From Microbacterium sp. Root553 (GTDB taxonomy: Bacteria > Actinomycetota > Actinomycetes > Actinomycetales > Microbacteriaceae), in NCBI RefSeq assembly GCF_001426995.1, contig NZ_LMFY01000001.1, forward strand, positions 1,392,470-1,456,469: a DNA stretch of 64,000 nucleotides, given 5' to 3'. The notes beneath the pieces are model-generated. The model was not told where the DNA came from, searched no databases, and saw nothing but the letters and a program-made list of their open reading frames with translations. Below, one piece after another: positions 31,703 to 41,354 of the stretch. Position 1 is the first letter of the stretch; each line of letters starts with the position of its first letter. The translations under genes were made by a program, and so were the position numbers.

Positions 31703-33088
31703 GTGGCCGAACAGTCCCGCCTCGACAAGGTCATCGCCCTTGCTCGCCATCGCGGGTTCGTCTTCCAGACCGGTGAGATCTACGGCGGCTCCCGGTCGGC
31801 GTGGGATTACGGGCACCTCGGCACCGAGCTCAAGGAGAACATCCGCCGCCAGTGGTGGCAGACGTTCGTCCGTGGCCGCGGCGACATGGTGGGACTCGAC
31901 TCGAGCGTCATCCTTCCTCGGCGGGTGTGGGAGGCCTCGGGCCACGTCGCGACCTTCAGCGACCAGCTCGTGGAGTGTCTGAACTGCCATCGCCGCTTCC
32001 GCGCCGATGCCGTCGTGGAAGACGCCGCCAGGCGCCCGGACCACACCCTCGACGGCGCTCTCGCGGTCGCCCCGTGCCCGAACTGCGGAACCCGCGGACG
32101 GTACACCGAGCCCGCATCCTTCTCGGGACTGGTGAAGACCCATCTCGGCGTCGTGGACGACGAGTCGGGCCTGCACTACCTGCGTCCGGAGACCGCGCAG
32201 GGCATCTTCGTCAACTTCTCGAACGTGCTCACCACCAGCCGCAAGAAGCCGCCGTTCGGGATCGGGCAGGTCGGCAAGGCGTTCCGCAACGAGATCACCC
32301 CCGGCAACTTCATCTTCCGCACCCGAGAGTTCGAGCAGATGGAGGTCGAGTTCTTCACGGCGCCGACCGACGCGCAGACGTGGTTCGCGCACTGGGTCGA
32401 GGCCAGCTGGGACTGGTATCTCGATCTCGGCCTCGACCCTGCCAACCTCCGCCGGGTCGACGTGCCCGACGGCGACCGCGCGCACTACTCGGCCGCCACG
32501 GTCGACGTCGAGTACCGCTTCGGATTCGCGGGCAGGGAGTGGGGCGAGCTCATGGGGGTGGCGAACCGCGGCGACTACGACCTCGCCCGTCACAGCGAGG
32601 CGTCGGGGCAGAGCCTGACGTACTTCGACCAGGCGACGGGCGACCGGTACACCCCGCACGTGATCGAGCCGTCGTTCGGGCTGACGCGCTCGATGCTGGC
32701 CTTCCTCGTCGACGCCTACCGCGAGGAGGAGGCGCCCAACGCCAAGGGCGGCACGGACGTGCGCACGGTGCTGCGGCTCGACCCGCGCCTCGCTCCCGTC
32801 AAGGTCGCGGTGCTGCCGCTGAGCCGGAACGAGCGGCTGTCGCCGCTGGCGCGCGAGGTGGCGGATGCGCTGCGGGGCTCCTGGGCCGTGGACTTCGACG
32901 ATGCGGGGGCGATCGGCCGACGCTATCGACGCCAGGACGAGATCGGGACTCCGCTGTGCGTGACCGTCGACTTCGACTCGCTCGACGACCACGAGGTCAC
33001 CGTGCGCGATCGCGACAGCATGGCGCAGGAACGCATCCCCATCGACCGCCTGCACGACCACCTCGCCGCGCTCCTGCGCGGCGCCTGA
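31703..33088 (+). CDS. glyS: Glycyl-tRNA synthetase, alpha2 type
   Basis: 461 residues from GTG 31703. It charges tRNA-Gly. Class II features: [22 protein letters not shown], motif 1 near KENIRRQWW, a zinc-ribbon pair (ECLNCHRRF ... PCPNCGTRG), motif 2 ([28 protein letters not shown]), [15 protein letters not shown], and motif 3 ([17 protein letters not shown]). The anticodon-binding domain is at the C-terminus ([14 protein letters not shown]). Single-chain homodimeric type as expected in actinobacteria. Confidence 0.97.
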   Translation: MAEQSRLDKVIALARHRGFVFQTGEIYGGSRSAWDYGHLGTELKENIRRQWWQTFVRGRGDMVGLDSSVILPRRVWEASGHVATFSDQLVECLNCHRRFRADAVVEDAARRPDHTLDGALAVAPCPNCGTRGRYTEPASFSGLVKTHLGVVDDESGLHYLRPETAQGIFVNFSNVLTTSRKKPPFGIGQVGKAFRNEITPGNFIFRTREFEQMEVEFFTAPTDAQTWFAHWVEASWDWYLDLGLDPANLRRVDVPDGDRAHYSAATVDVEYRFGFAGREWGELMGVANRGDYDLARHSEASGQSLTYFDQATGDRYTPHVIEPSFGLTRSMLAFLVDAYREEEAPNAKGGTDVRTVLRLDPRLAPVKVAVLPLSRNERLSPLAREVADALRGSWAVDFDDAGAIGRRYRRQDEIGTPLCVTVDFDSLDDHEVTVRDRDSMAQERIPIDRLHDHLAALLRGA

Positions 33089-33121
33089 CTTCCCGGTCCT
33101 GACTGCCCCGCGCCCGGCTCG

Positions 33122-33691
33122 CTATTTCGTCTTCGCCGCCGCCTTCATGGCCTTCTTGTGCTCGCGGACCTTCGTGAGCGACTCGGGCGAGACGATGTCG
33201 GCGACACTGCGGAACGATCCCTCGACGCCGTAGTCGCCCGCCGCCTCACGCCATCCGTCACCGGTGAAGCCGCACTGCTTGCCCAGCAGCGCGAGGAAGA
33301 TCTTGGCCTTCTGCTCCCCGAAGCCCGGCAGGGCCTTGAGGCGTCCGAGCACCTCGGCCCCCGAGGGATCGCCGTCCGTCCAGATCGCGGACGCGTCGCC
33401 GCCCCACCGGTCGACGAGCTCCTGACAGAGCGCCTGCACACGGGCCGCCATCGACCCGGGGAACCGGTGCACGGCGGGCGTGGTCTTGAAGGCGTCGAGG
33501 AACTCGTCCGGGTCCATCCGGGCGATCGTGACGGCATCCGCGGCCCCGGTGCGCTGTTCGATCTTGAGCGGACCGGCGAACGCCGTCTCCATCGGCACCT
33601 GCTGATCGAGCAGCATCCCGACGAGCAGCGCGAGCGGGTTGTCGGACAGCAGGGCGTCGGCGTCGGAGTCGCCGGTGATGTGCAGGGCCAT
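33122..33691 (-). CDS. HhH-GPD-type base-excision repair protein
   Basis: 189 residues. LLVGMLLDQQVPMETAFAGP resembles the substrate-side helix of HhH-GPD glycosylases and LGRLKALPGFGEQKAKIFLALLG is the helix-hairpin-helix with its glycine loop. The catalytic Asp usual after the hairpin is not obvious, and no iron-sulfur cluster cysteines are present. It belongs to an actinobacterial HhH-GPD subgroup without known substrate. Confidence 0.85.
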   Translation of the reverse strand: MALHITGDSDADALLSDNPLALLVGMLLDQQVPMETAFAGPLKIEQRTGAADAVTIARMDPDEFLDAFKTTPAVHRFPGSMAARVQALCQELVDRWGGDASAIWTDGDPSGAEVLGRLKALPGFGEQKAKIFLALLGKQCGFTGDGWREAAGDYGVEGSFRSVADIVSPESLTKVREHKKAMKAAAKTK

Positions 33692-33697
33692 GCGACC

Positions 33698-33703
33698 AGT
33701 CTG
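33698..33703 (-). promoter_or_regulatory. -10 box, leaderless HhH-GPD gene
   Basis: CAGACT on the minus strand, six bases before ATG 33691. Confidence 0.5.
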
Positions 33704-33725
33704 ACATCGGTCAGACGAGAGCGGG

Positions 33726-35036
33726 TCAGGCGGTCGCGGCGTCGTCAGACACGGCCTGGGCCCGGTCGATCCCGTGCTGGTCGATCCCGTACAGGGTCGA
33801 CAGTGCCGCCGCGAACTCGTCCGCGCGGCCGGTGGCGGCCAGCTCGTGCGCCCGCGTCGTGGGGGTGTGCAGCAGGACGCCGGTCAGGTGTCGGAGCGCC
33901 TGCTCGACACGTCCGTCCTCGTCGCCCCGGGCGCGGGCCCGGGAGATCTCGGCCTCGAGAAGACCGAACATGTGCGACCGCAGTGCCACCACCGAGGGGG
34001 TGACGCTCTGTCGGCTGCCGACGACGTGGAAGGTCTCGGCGGCCTCGCGCACGACCGAGCGGGCCGCATCCGTCGCCTGCAGCTCTTCGAGCGGTGCGTG
34101 CAGGCTGATCGTCTCGAGGTCGAGGAGGGCGACCCCTTCGAGGGCGGCCACGGCGGGGTCGACGTTGCGGGGCATCCCGAGGTCGACGACGAGCTGGCTG
34201 TGCGATGCCACGGGGCATCCCTCGACCGCGATGCCGGTGGGGGCGTGCAGGTGCTCGGGTGTCAGCACGGGTGCGGTCGCGGTGGTGCAGGTGATCAGCA
34301 GGCTCGAGCGCGATGCGACCCGCGCGTAGTCGGCCTCGGCGACGGGGCGGATGCCGTGCTTCGCCGCGAACTTCTCGGCTCGCCCCGACGGCGAGTACAC
34401 CGAGATGTTGACGGCACCCCGCTCGCGCAGCGTCGCAAGCGTGACCGCGGCGTAGGCGCCGGTGCCCACCAGCAGCACCCGCTCGGTCGACCAGTCGACG
34501 ACGCGGCTGTCGGCGAGCTCGAGTGCGAGGCGCACGAGCGAACGGCCGGCGCGGCCGAGCGCCGTGACGTTCTTGACCTTGCGCTGGGCCTGGCTCGCCC
34601 GCTGGAACAGGCGCTCCAGCTCGGGGGAGGTGGTGCCCTCCTTGCGAGCGGACTTGAGTGCACGGCGCACCTGGCCGGCGATCTCGCCCTCGCCGGAGAC
34701 GACGGATTCGAGGCCGGAGGCGACCGAGAAGAGGTGCTCGGCCACGCGGCGACCGGCGTGCACCTCGTAGGCGCCCTCGAGTTCCTCGGCGCGGATGCCG
34801 GTCGACGATTCGACGGCCTCCAGCACGGCCTCGACACCGATCGCACCCGCTGCGGTGACCGGTTCGTCCATCTCGACGTAGGCCTCGAAGCGGTTGCAGG
34901 TAGCCAGAACGACCGCACCCTGCACGCAGGACGCCATGTCCACCACGGTGGAGGCGACGTCTTCGGGGGTGCGGCTCAGTCGTTCGAGCAATTCGAAGGA
35001 GGCGGTCTTGTGACTCGCCGTGACAACCAGCAGCAC
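33726..35036 (-). CDS. hemA: Glutamyl-tRNA reductase
   Basis: 436 residues from GTG 35036. It reduces glutamyl-tRNA to glutamate-1-semialdehyde, the first step of heme synthesis by the C5 pathway. Catalytic Cys C47 lies in [39 protein letters not shown] and [13 protein letters not shown] follow; the NADPH domain has [21 protein letters not shown], and a C-terminal dimerisation helix follows. It runs opposite to hemE, sharing a 61-base divergent promoter region with it. HemL, the next enzyme, closes the cluster at 43409. Confidence 0.96.
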   Translation of the reverse strand: MLLVVTASHKTASFELLERLSRTPEDVASTVVDMASCVQGAVVLATCNRFEAYVEMDEPVTAAGAIGVEAVLEAVESSTGIRAEELEGAYEVHAGRRVAEHLFSVASGLESVVSGEGEIAGQVRRALKSARKEGTTSPELERLFQRASQAQRKVKNVTALGRAGRSLVRLALELADSRVVDWSTERVLLVGTGAYAAVTLATLRERGAVNISVYSPSGRAEKFAAKHGIRPVAEADYARVASRSSLLITCTTATAPVLTPEHLHAPTGIAVEGCPVASHSQLVVDLGMPRNVDPAVAALEGVALLDLETISLHAPLEELQATDAARSVVREAAETFHVVGSRQSVTPSVVALRSHMFGLLEAEISRARARGDEDGRVEQALRHLTGVLLHTPTTRAHELAATGRADEFAAALSTLYGIDQHGIDRAQAVSDDAATA

Positions 35037-35042
35037 AGATCG

Positions 35043-35048
35043 ATTCTA
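35043..35048 (-). promoter_or_regulatory. -10 box, leaderless hemA
   Basis: TAGAAT on the minus strand, six bases (CGATCT) before GTG 35036. Confidence 0.6.
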
Positions 35049-35097
35049 CCTGAGCCGCAGGGCACGTCGGCCCGGACGCGGGTGGGAGGATGGAGGC

Positions 35098-36120
35098 ATG
35101 GCTCTCTCCGACGCTCCGCTGCTGCGCGCCCTCACCGGCCCCCGCCCCGAGCACGCCCCCGTCTGGTTCATGCGACAGGCCGGACGATCGCTGCCCGAGT
35201 ACCGCGAACTGCGCGTCGGCACGCGGATGCTGGACGCCTGCCTCACCCCCGATCTCGCGGCGGAGATCACGCTGCAGCCGGTGCGCCGCCACGGCGTGGA
35301 CGCCGCGGTGTTCTTCAGCGACATCGTGATCCCGCTGCGTCTCGCCGGGGTCGATGTCGAGATCGAGCCCGGCCGCGGACCGGTGTTCGCGAACCCCGTG
35401 CGCTCGGCCGCGGACGTCGATCGTCTCACCGCGATCGATCCGCTCTCGCTCGACGGCACGGCCATCGCCGAGGCCGTCGGCATCGTCACCGCCGAGCTCG
35501 GCGACACCCCGCTCATCGGCTTCGCGGGCGCGCCGTTCACGCTCGCCGCCTATCTCGTCGAGGGCGGCCCGTCGAAGGAGCACCTGCGCGCGAGGGCGAT
35601 GATGCACGCCGACCCGGACTCCTGGAACCGGCTCGCCGGCTGGCTCGCCCTGGTCTCGCGTCGCTTCCTCGAGATCCAGCGCGACGCCGGAGCCTCCGTC
35701 GTCCAGCTTTTCGATTCGTGGGCGGGGTCGCTGAGCACCTCCGACTACCGGAGGTTCGTCGCTCCCCATTCGCGCGTGGCGCTCGACGCCATCGGCGTGC
35801 CGAGCATCCACTTCGGTGTGGGCACGGGGCCGTTCCTGCAGGACATGCGCCTCGGCGGCATCGCCGACGCGGTGGGGGTCGACTGGCGGCTTCCTCTCGA
35901 CGAGGCGGCGGGGATCCTCGGACCCGACGTCACGGTGCAGGGCAACATCGACCCCGCGCTGCTCGGTGCGCCCTGGCCGGTGCTGGAGGCGCACGTGCGC
36001 GATGTGGTCGAGCGTGGGCGCGCGGCGCGCGGTCACATCGTGAACCTCGGACACGGCGTGCCGCCCGAGACCGACCCCGACCAGCTGACGCGCATCGTCG
36101 AGCTCGTCCATTCGATCTGA
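35098..36120 (+). CDS. hemE: Uroporphyrinogen III decarboxylase
   Basis: 340 residues from ATG 35098 (GGGAGGATGGAGG precedes it). It removes four carboxyl groups from uroporphyrinogen III to give coproporphyrinogen III. Seen: [20 protein letters not shown] (family start), [18 protein letters not shown] with the catalytic Asp, [47 protein letters not shown] and [12 protein letters not shown]. The last 46 bases, including the stop, are repeated 87 bp downstream. Confidence 0.96.
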   Translation: MALSDAPLLRALTGPRPEHAPVWFMRQAGRSLPEYRELRVGTRMLDACLTPDLAAEITLQPVRRHGVDAAVFFSDIVIPLRLAGVDVEIEPGRGPVFANPVRSAADVDRLTAIDPLSLDGTAIAEAVGIVTAELGDTPLIGFAGAPFTLAAYLVEGGPSKEHLRARAMMHADPDSWNRLAGWLALVSRRFLEIQRDAGASVVQLFDSWAGSLSTSDYRRFVAPHSRVALDAIGVPSIHFGVGTGPFLQDMRLGGIADAVGVDWRLPLDEAAGILGPDVTVQGNIDPALLGAPWPVLEAHVRDVVERGRAARGHIVNLGHGVPPETDPDQLTRIVELVHSI

Positions 36121-36207
36121 TCCCGGCCCCGGACGCTCTGATCTGATCCCGGTCCCGGACGCCCCGACCAGCTGACGCGCATCGTCGAGCTCGTCCACTC
36201 GATCTGA
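36075..36207 (+). repeat. Duplicated 3' end of hemE
   Basis: 36075-36120 (last 15 codons and stop of hemE) is repeated at 36162-36207 with one substitution, an 87-bp offset that keeps the frame. A shorter unit (GATCTGATCCCGGNCCCGGACGC) occurs three times, near 36114, 36138 and 36205. Confidence 0.85.
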
Positions 36208-36261
36208 TCTGATCCCGGGCCCGGACGCTCCGACCATCGCTCCTGCCGGACCCGCGGCCCT

Positions 36262-36289
36262 CGCAATATAGCCTGAGTGCTAGATTGCG
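36262..36289 (+). promoter_or_regulatory. ArsR operator and leaderless promoter
   Basis: CGCAATATAGC (36262-36272), spacer CTGAGT, GCTAGATTGCG (36279-36289): an 11-bp dyad with one mismatch. TAGATT (36281-36286) is a -10 box six bases before the ATG at 36293, so a repressor bound here would block the promoter. Confidence 0.7.
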
Positions 36290-36292
36290 AAC

Positions 36293-36631
36293 ATGGCAGA
36301 TGACGCGTCGGACATCTTCTCGGCGTTGGCCCACCCGACGCGACGGCAGATCCTGCAGGATCTGAAGGAGGGTGAGCTGGCGGCGGGCGAGATCGCCTCG
36401 CGGTTCTCGTCGAGCGGCCCCACCATCTCGCGTCACCTGGGTGTGCTGCGCCAGGCGGGGCTCGTCACCGAGCGGCGCGACGCGAACCGCATCCTGTACT
36501 CGCTCGTGGGGGAGCGCCTGGCGCTGTCCGTCGGTGACTTCCTCTCGACGGTGTGCCCGGAGCAGATCGTGCTCCGCGAGGTGCGCAAGCGCGGCGCCGG
36601 GAGCAGCGCGCACACCCCCGCCGAGGCGTGA
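36293..36631 (+). CDS. ArsR-family regulator in the heme cluster
   Basis: 112 residues. A winged helix: IFSALAHPTRRQILQDLKEGELAAGEIASRF, then SGPTISRHLGVLRQAGLVTERRDANRILYSL. No CxC metal site of classical ArsR; the single Cys is in STVCPEQIVL. It resembles the autorepressor/SdpR branch. Its operator overlaps its promoter. Position between hemE and hemY suggests control of heme synthesis, but no second copy of the dyad was found upstream of the other hem genes. Confidence 0.85.
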   Translation: MADDASDIFSALAHPTRRQILQDLKEGELAAGEIASRFSSSGPTISRHLGVLRQAGLVTERRDANRILYSLVGERLALSVGDFLSTVCPEQIVLREVRKRGAGSSAHTPAEA

Positions 36632-36690
36632 TCCGGTTCTTCCGGCTCGAGACCGGATCGACGCCGCGTGGTGGATGAAAGGATTGATCC

Positions 36691-38268
36691 ATGACCTCGA
36701 AGCCCGCGCCCGCGAACAGTGAGTCGTCCCGCCCCGAGCCCGTCGACCTGGCCGCCCGTGCCGCGACGCGGCACATCGTCGTGGTCGGCGGGGGCGTCGG
36801 CGGACTGATCGCGGCACGCGAATGCGTCAAGGTCGGCATGCACGTGACGCTGCTGGAGGCCTCGGATGCCGTCGGCGGTGCGATCCGGCGCGCGGAGCTC
36901 GACGGGGTCGTGGTCGATGCCGGCGCCGAGAGCTACGCGACGAGGGGCGGGCGGGTCCGCGCGCTGCTCGCCGAACTCGACCTCTCCGATCGCATCGTCG
37001 CCCCGGCGGCAGGAGGAGCCTGGCTGGCCGGCATCCCCGGAGTCGGCGCCGCTCCGCTTCCGGTCGGCGGGATCCTCGGCATCCCCGGCAACCCGTTCCA
37101 GGAAGACGTCCGCCGCGTCATCGGATGGTCGGGAGCGTGGCGGGCCTACCTCGACCGCATCCGCCCCCCTCTGACGATCGGCCACAACCAGAGCCTCGGC
37201 AGACTCGTCTCGTCGCGCATGGGGGCGAAGGTGCGCGATCGCCTCGTCGCCCCCGTCACGACCGGCGTCTACTCTGCGTCACCCGACGACGTCGACGTCG
37301 ACATCGCCGCCCCCGGACTCAACGCGGCGCTCACGAGCGTCGGCTCGCTGTCGGGAGCCGTCCAGGCGCTCCGCGAGCAGGGTGCCGCGCGCGCCGCCCA
37401 GGCGCAGGTCGCGGCCCAGGCGCCCGGCGCCGCGGTGGAAGGGCTCGAGGGCGGGATGACGGTGCTCGTCGAGGCGCTCGTCGCCGACATCGAGAAGCTC
37501 GGCGGCGTCGTGCGCACCGGGGCCCGAGTGACGCGGATCGCGTCGTCGGGGGACGGCTGGGTCGTGCGCGCGGACGCCGCGGATGTCGGCCTGAAAGATG
37601 GCGACGCCACGGATGCCGACGCCACGGCGGGACTCGCCGAGGAGGCGACGGAGCAGCTCGACCTCGCGGCCGACGGGGTCGTGCTGGCCACGTCGGAGCA
37701 CGCCGCGCGACGTCTTCTCGAGGCGGTCGCACCGGAGCTCTCCCTGACGACGGCGGCGGATGCCCCGGAGATCGAGATCGTGACGCTGCTGCTCGCCGCC
37801 CGGGCGCTCTCGGGCGCTCCACGCGGTACCGGTGTGCTGACCGTCCCGGGGAGCCACACCGCCAAGGCGCTCACCCATTCGAGCGCGAAGTGGGACTGGG
37901 TGCGCGAGGCCGCCGGCGACCGTCACCTGGTGCGCGTCTCCTTCGGCGCGCAGGGCGAGCCTGCTGCGACGGCCGGGCTCGATGACGCCGCCGCCGCCCG
38001 AGTCGCTCTGCGTGAGGCGTCGGCCCTGCTCGGGGTTCCGCTGGTGGAGAGCGATCTCGTCGACGCGCACCGAGCGCGCTACGTGCAGTCCCAACCCGCG
38101 TCGATCATCGGCTCCGGCGCTCGACGCGAGGCCGCACGCCGCACGATCCAGGCGGTGCCCGGCATCGCGGCGGTGGGGGCGTGGCTCGCCGGAACAGGTC
38201 TCGCGCAGGTTATCCCCGATGCGCAGGAGGAAGCGGATCGGCTGCGTCGATCGCTGCTCTGGGACTGA
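36691..38268 (+). CDS. hemY: Coproporphyrinogen III oxidase, HemY/CgoX type
   Basis: 525 residues from ATG 36691 with AAAGGA upstream. FAD-binding GxGxxG in HIVVVGGGVGGLIAARE (residues about 28-44), LLEASDAVGGAIRRAELDG, DAGAESYATRGG, and C-terminal AVGAWLAGTGLAQVIPDA. In Gram-positive bacteria with HemQ this enzyme oxidises coproporphyrinogen III to coproporphyrin III and not protoporphyrinogen, and hemQ lies 1.4 kb downstream, so CgoX is the better name. An Asp/Ala-rich insert (residues about 305-325: KDGDATDADATAG) is an oddity. Confidence 0.93.
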   Translation: MTSKPAPANSESSRPEPVDLAARAATRHIVVVGGGVGGLIAARECVKVGMHVTLLEASDAVGGAIRRAELDGVVVDAGAESYATRGGRVRALLAELDLSDRIVAPAAGGAWLAGIPGVGAAPLPVGGILGIPGNPFQEDVRRVIGWSGAWRAYLDRIRPPLTIGHNQSLGRLVSSRMGAKVRDRLVAPVTTGVYSASPDDVDVDIAAPGLNAALTSVGSLSGAVQALREQGAARAAQAQVAAQAPGAAVEGLEGGMTVLVEALVADIEKLGGVVRTGARVTRIASSGDGWVVRADAADVGLKDGDATDADATAGLAEEATEQLDLAADGVVLATSEHAARRLLEAVAPELSLTTAADAPEIEIVTLLLAARALSGAPRGTGVLTVPGSHTAKALTHSSAKWDWVREAAGDRHLVRVSFGAQGEPAATAGLDDAAAARVALREASALLGVPLVESDLVDAHRARYVQSQPASIIGSGARREAARRTIQAVPGIAAVGAWLAGTGLAQVIPDAQEEADRLRRSLLWD

Positions 38269-38371
38269 CGGCGACTCCCTGGGCGGACCGACGAGCCGCG
38301 GATGCGGGAGCACGGGTGACCCGCAGGATGAAGCGGAAAGTCGGCCCGCTGTCAACCCTCTGCCCCGGTAG

Positions 38372-38387
38372 ATGCCGAATTCGGCAT
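38372..38387. promoter_or_regulatory. Perfect 16-bp palindrome upstream of the YtxH-like gene
   Basis: ATGCCGAATTCGGCAT, a perfect palindrome, followed by TACGCT at 38395-38400 as a possible -10. Likely an operator for the three-gene envelope unit; the binding protein is unknown. Confidence 0.5.
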
Positions 38388-38473
38388 ACGGGGCTACGCT
38401 GGACTCCTGCCAGGCGGCACCGGGCCGTCAGTTCGCCCCAGGGCGTTCTACCGGAACAACGTGAGGAGACCCC

Positions 38474-38881
38474 ATGAAGGGGAAGATCGGACTCGTCGTA
38501 GGGCTCGGAGCGGGATACGTCCTCGGAACGCGCGCGGGCCGCGAGCGCTACGAGCAGATCAAGACGCAGTGGCTCAAGGTCTGGAACCTCGACCCGGTGC
38601 AGGAGCAGGTCGACAAGGTCAAGGGCTACGTCGGCGACAAGGCCGCCGCGGTGCCCGGCGCGATCTGGAACGGCGTGCAGAAGGTCGTGAAGTCGGTCGG
38701 CGGGAACGACAAGACCGCCGGACAACGACTGGACTCCGCCGTCGCCGCGGGCAAGAAGGCTGCGGACGACATCGTCGATGCGACCGAAGACGCCGTCGAC
38801 GAGGCGAAGGACACCGCGAAGAAGCCCGCCGCGAAGAAGCCGGCCTCATCGCGGTCCACCGCCGCGAAGTCCGGGAGCTGA
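38474..38881 (+). CDS. YtxH-like membrane-associated protein
   Basis: 135 residues from ATG 38474 with GAGGAG upstream. N-terminal glycine-rich helix (IGLVVGLGAGYVLGTRAGRE) as in YtxH, an amphipathic middle, and a lysine/alanine-rich tail (KKPAAKKPASS). YtxH proteins are general-stress proteins of unknown activity. First of three genes for small envelope proteins that interrupt the hem genes. Confidence 0.8.
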   Translation: MKGKIGLVVGLGAGYVLGTRAGRERYEQIKTQWLKVWNLDPVQEQVDKVKGYVGDKAAAVPGAIWNGVQKVVKSVGGNDKTAGQRLDSAVAAGKKAADDIVDATEDAVDEAKDTAKKPAAKKPASSRSTAAKSGS

Positions 38882-38882
38882 C

Positions 38883-39290
38883 ATGCCCCGCGGATACCGC
38901 GATCGTGCAGAGGACAGCCTGCTGTCGCTGATCGGCGACCTCCCGGAGCTCATCACGAGCCTCGTCAAGGCCGAGATCAACGCGGCCAAGGCCTGGGTCT
39001 CGCGCGTCGCGAAGGATGCAGGCATCGGATCCGTCTGGTTCCTCGTCGCGCTGTTCTTCCTGTTCTGGGCCGTGCCGGTGATCCTGGTCTTCGCGATCGC
39101 CGGGTTGTCGTCGTGGTGGCCGGTCTGGCTGTCGGCGCTCGCCGTGCTCGGCATCCTGATCCTCGCCGTGCTGCTGTTCGCACTGCTCGGCATCCTGAAG
39201 TTCCGCAAGGTGCTCGCTCGGAAGAACCCCGTCCAGGCGGTGGGCGAGGACGTCCGACTCGTGAAGGAGGCCGGCCGTGACGAACTCTGA
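38883..39290 (+). CDS. Phage-holin-superfamily-like membrane protein (holin 3_6)
   Basis: 135 residues from ATG 38883. Starts with a soluble helix (SLLSLIGDLPELITSLVKAEINAAKAW), then two strong helices (WFLVALFFLFWAVPVILVFAIAG and WLSALAVLGILILAVLLFALLG) and a basic tail. It matches the actinobacterial Phage_holin_3_6 family, which is chromosomal and not linked to phage here. It overlaps the next gene by 14 bases. Confidence 0.8.
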   Translation: MPRGYRDRAEDSLLSLIGDLPELITSLVKAEINAAKAWVSRVAKDAGIGSVWFLVALFFLFWAVPVILVFAIAGLSSWWPVWLSALAVLGILILAVLLFALLGILKFRKVLARKNPVQAVGEDVRLVKEAGRDEL

Positions 39291-39558
39291 CATCACGAGA
39301 TCGCTGCCGAAGACCGCGGTCCCCGCAGGGATCGTCGACCCCGTCGAATCGGCGCGCGCCGAGCTGAAGGCCGCTCTCGCGGCGATCGAGGTCAAGGGCA
39401 ACTTCCCCCGCCGCATCGACAAGGCGTCGAAGCGCGCCGTCGCCAAGGCGCGGGTGCTCGCCGACCGCAACCCGGGTGCCGCCATCGCCGGTGCAGTCGG
39501 TGTCGCCGTGGTCGTCGGCGGGGCCGTCTGGGCGATCGCTCGGGCACTCGCCCGCTGA
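39277..39558 (+). CDS. DUF3618-like membrane protein
   Basis: 93 residues from GTG 39277. SARAELKAALAAIEVKGNFPRR resembles the DUF3618 core, followed by a C-terminal helix (GAAIAGAVGVAVVVGGAVWAI). DUF3618, holin_3_6 and YtxH proteins often occur together in actinobacteria, suggesting a shared envelope role. Confidence 0.75.
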   Translation: MTNSDITRSLPKTAVPAGIVDPVESARAELKAALAAIEVKGNFPRRIDKASKRAVAKARVLADRNPGAAIAGAVGVAVVVGGAVWAIARALAR

Positions 39559-39640
39559 CCGAACGCCCGTCGACCAGACGCCCGACCGACGGCACATCAG
39601 CGCAATCCGACTCGCGTTCGCGAGCTCTCCACGAAGGGGG

Positions 39641-39646
39641 CAGACT
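39641..39646 (+). promoter_or_regulatory. -10 box, leaderless hemQ
   Basis: CAGACT, six bases (GGAGCC) before ATG 39653. It implies hemQ-hemC-hemD-hemB are transcribed apart from the upstream genes. Confidence 0.5.
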
Positions 39647-39652
39647 GGAGCC

Positions 39653-40330
39653 ATGTCCGATGAACGCGAAGAGAACCCGTCCGGCTTCACCCTCTGGGCG
39701 GTCTGGCGACGGAACCCCGATGTTCCGGTCACCGAATCCGATTCCACCGAACTCGAGACGATCGTCTCGTACGTCGAGGATTCCGGCGTCACGGTCCGCG
39801 GCTTCTACGACGTCTCCGGCCTGAAGGCCGACGCGGACCTGCTGGTCTGGCTGCACGGCGACACGGCGGAGGGCCTGCAGAAGGCGCTGCGTCGCCTGCG
39901 TCGCACGGAGCTGCTGCGCACCCTCCTCCCCGTCTGGAACGTGATGGGCGTGCACCGTGACGCGGAGTTCAACCGCGCGCACGTTCCCGGATTCCTCCGC
40001 GGGGTGGAGCCCAAGGACTGGCTGTGCCTGTACCCGTTCGTCCGCACGCCCGAGTGGTATCTCGCACCGGAGGAAGAGCGTCGCAAGATGCTCGCCGACC
40101 ACGGTCGCAAGGGTGCCGCGTTCACGGGCGTCATCGCGAACACGGTCGCGGCCTTCGCGCTCGGCGACTACGAGTGGATCCTTCCGCTCGAGGCCGACGA
40201 GGTCACCGAGCTGGTCGACCTCATGCGGGACCTGCGGTACACGGATGCGCGTCTGTACGTGAAGGAGGAGATCCCCTTCTACACGGGACGTCGTCTCCGG
40301 TTCGACGAGATCGCAGACGTGCTGCAGTAA
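39653..40330 (+). CDS. hemQ: Coproheme decarboxylase (HemQ/ChdC)
   Basis: 225 residues. It converts iron-coproporphyrin III to heme b with peroxide, the last step of the coproporphyrin pathway. It has the chlorite-dismutase-like ferredoxin folds. By spacing to characterised ChdC proteins the catalytic tyrosine is Y127 (LCLYPFV), the axial heme ligand H150 (MLADHGRKG) and the distal histidine H110 (FNRAHVPGF); the distal His marks the actinobacterial subgroup. hemC follows after seven bases. Confidence 0.95.
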   Translation: MSDEREENPSGFTLWAVWRRNPDVPVTESDSTELETIVSYVEDSGVTVRGFYDVSGLKADADLLVWLHGDTAEGLQKALRRLRRTELLRTLLPVWNVMGVHRDAEFNRAHVPGFLRGVEPKDWLCLYPFVRTPEWYLAPEEERRKMLADHGRKGAAFTGVIANTVAAFALGDYEWILPLEADEVTELVDLMRDLRYTDARLYVKEEIPFYTGRRLRFDEIADVLQ

Positions 40331-40337
40331 GTCGACC

Positions 40338-41354
40338 ATGAGCATTCTTCGCACCAGGACCGCCCCGATCCGACTGGGGACTCGACGCAGCGCGCTGGCG
40401 CAGGCCCAGTCCGGTCACGTGGCCGCGGCTCTCGAGAAGATCACCGGGCATCCGGTCGAGCTCGTGCCGATCACCAGCGAGGGTGACACCAATCGTGCAT
40501 CGCTGTCGGAGATCGGTGGACAGGGTATCTTCGCCACCCGTCTGCGCGAGGCGCTGCTCGCGGGGGAGTGCGACTTCCTCGTGCACTCGCTGAAGGACCT
40601 GCCGACCGCGATCCCGGACGGTCTCGTGATCGCGGCGACGCCCCGTCGCGAGGACGCCCGCGACGTGGCGATCACCCGCGGAGGCACACCGCTGCACGCG
40701 CTGCGTGCGGGCAGCCGAGTGGGCACGGGTTCGCCGCGTCGCATGGCGCAGGTGCACCGCCGGGCCCCGCATGCCGAGGTGGTCGACATCCGCGGCAACG
40801 TCGACTCGCGTCTGCAGCGGGTCGCGTCGGGGGAGCTCGAGGCCGTGATCCTCGCCGCCGCGGGCCTCTCGCGTCTGGGCTCCGATTCGCCGCTGCGGCG
40901 TGAGGAGCTCGGCCTCGCCGAGTGGCCGACCGCGCCCGGGCAGGGCTCGCTCGCGGTGGAGACCCGCACCGATGCTCCGGCCGACCTTCTGGCCGCGCTC
41001 GCCGAGCTGGACGATCACGACACCCGTGTGGCCGTGACCGCGGAGCGCGCCGTGCTCGAGGGACTGGACGCCGGATGCCAGGCTCCGATGGCCGCTCATG
41101 CGGTCGTCGAGGGAGGGGATATCCGCGTGCGGGCGGTCGTCTACGCCTCCGACGGGGGCCGTCGGATCGGGCTCGACGTCACCGAACCCCTGAACGGGGA
41201 GTATATTCGTCGGAACGGCAGCGGCAACGGAGCGGATGCTGCCGATGGTGCACCCCCGATGCACGCGGCACGCGAGATCGGGTTGTCTGTCGCCCATCGG
41301 CTGCTCGATCAAGGGGCGGCCGACCTCGTCTCCCGAGAGCATCCTTCATCATGA
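40338..41354 (+). CDS. hemC: Hydroxymethylbilane synthase
   Basis: 338 residues. It joins four porphobilinogen units into hydroxymethylbilane. Seen: IRLGTRRSALAQAQSG, VHSLKDLPTAIPDGL, RRMAQVHRRAPHAEVVDIRGNVDSRL, and the dipyrromethane-cofactor cysteine C247 in LDAGCQAPMAAH. A short Gly/Asn/Ala-rich insert (RRNGSGNGADAADGA) near the C-terminus is unusual. The stop overlaps hemD (ATGA). Confidence 0.96.
   Translation: MSILRTRTAPIRLGTRRSALAQAQSGHVAAALEKITGHPVELVPITSEGDTNRASLSEIGGQGIFATRLREALLAGECDFLVHSLKDLPTAIPDGLVIAATPRREDARDVAITRGGTPLHALRAGSRVGTGSPRRMAQVHRRAPHAEVVDIRGNVDSRLQRVASGELEAVILAAAGLSRLGSDSPLRREELGLAEWPTAPGQGSLAVETRTDAPADLLAALAELDDHDTRVAVTAERAVLEGLDAGCQAPMAAHAVVEGGDIRVRAVVYASDGGRRIGLDVTEPLNGEYIRRNGSGNGADAADGAPPMHAAREIGLSVAHRLLDQGAADLVSREHPSS

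Noticed and set aside
38883..39290. Prophage remnant suggested by a holin-like protein
   Set aside because: Neighbours are heme and envelope genes, the family is chromosomal in actinobacteria, and no other phage genes are present.
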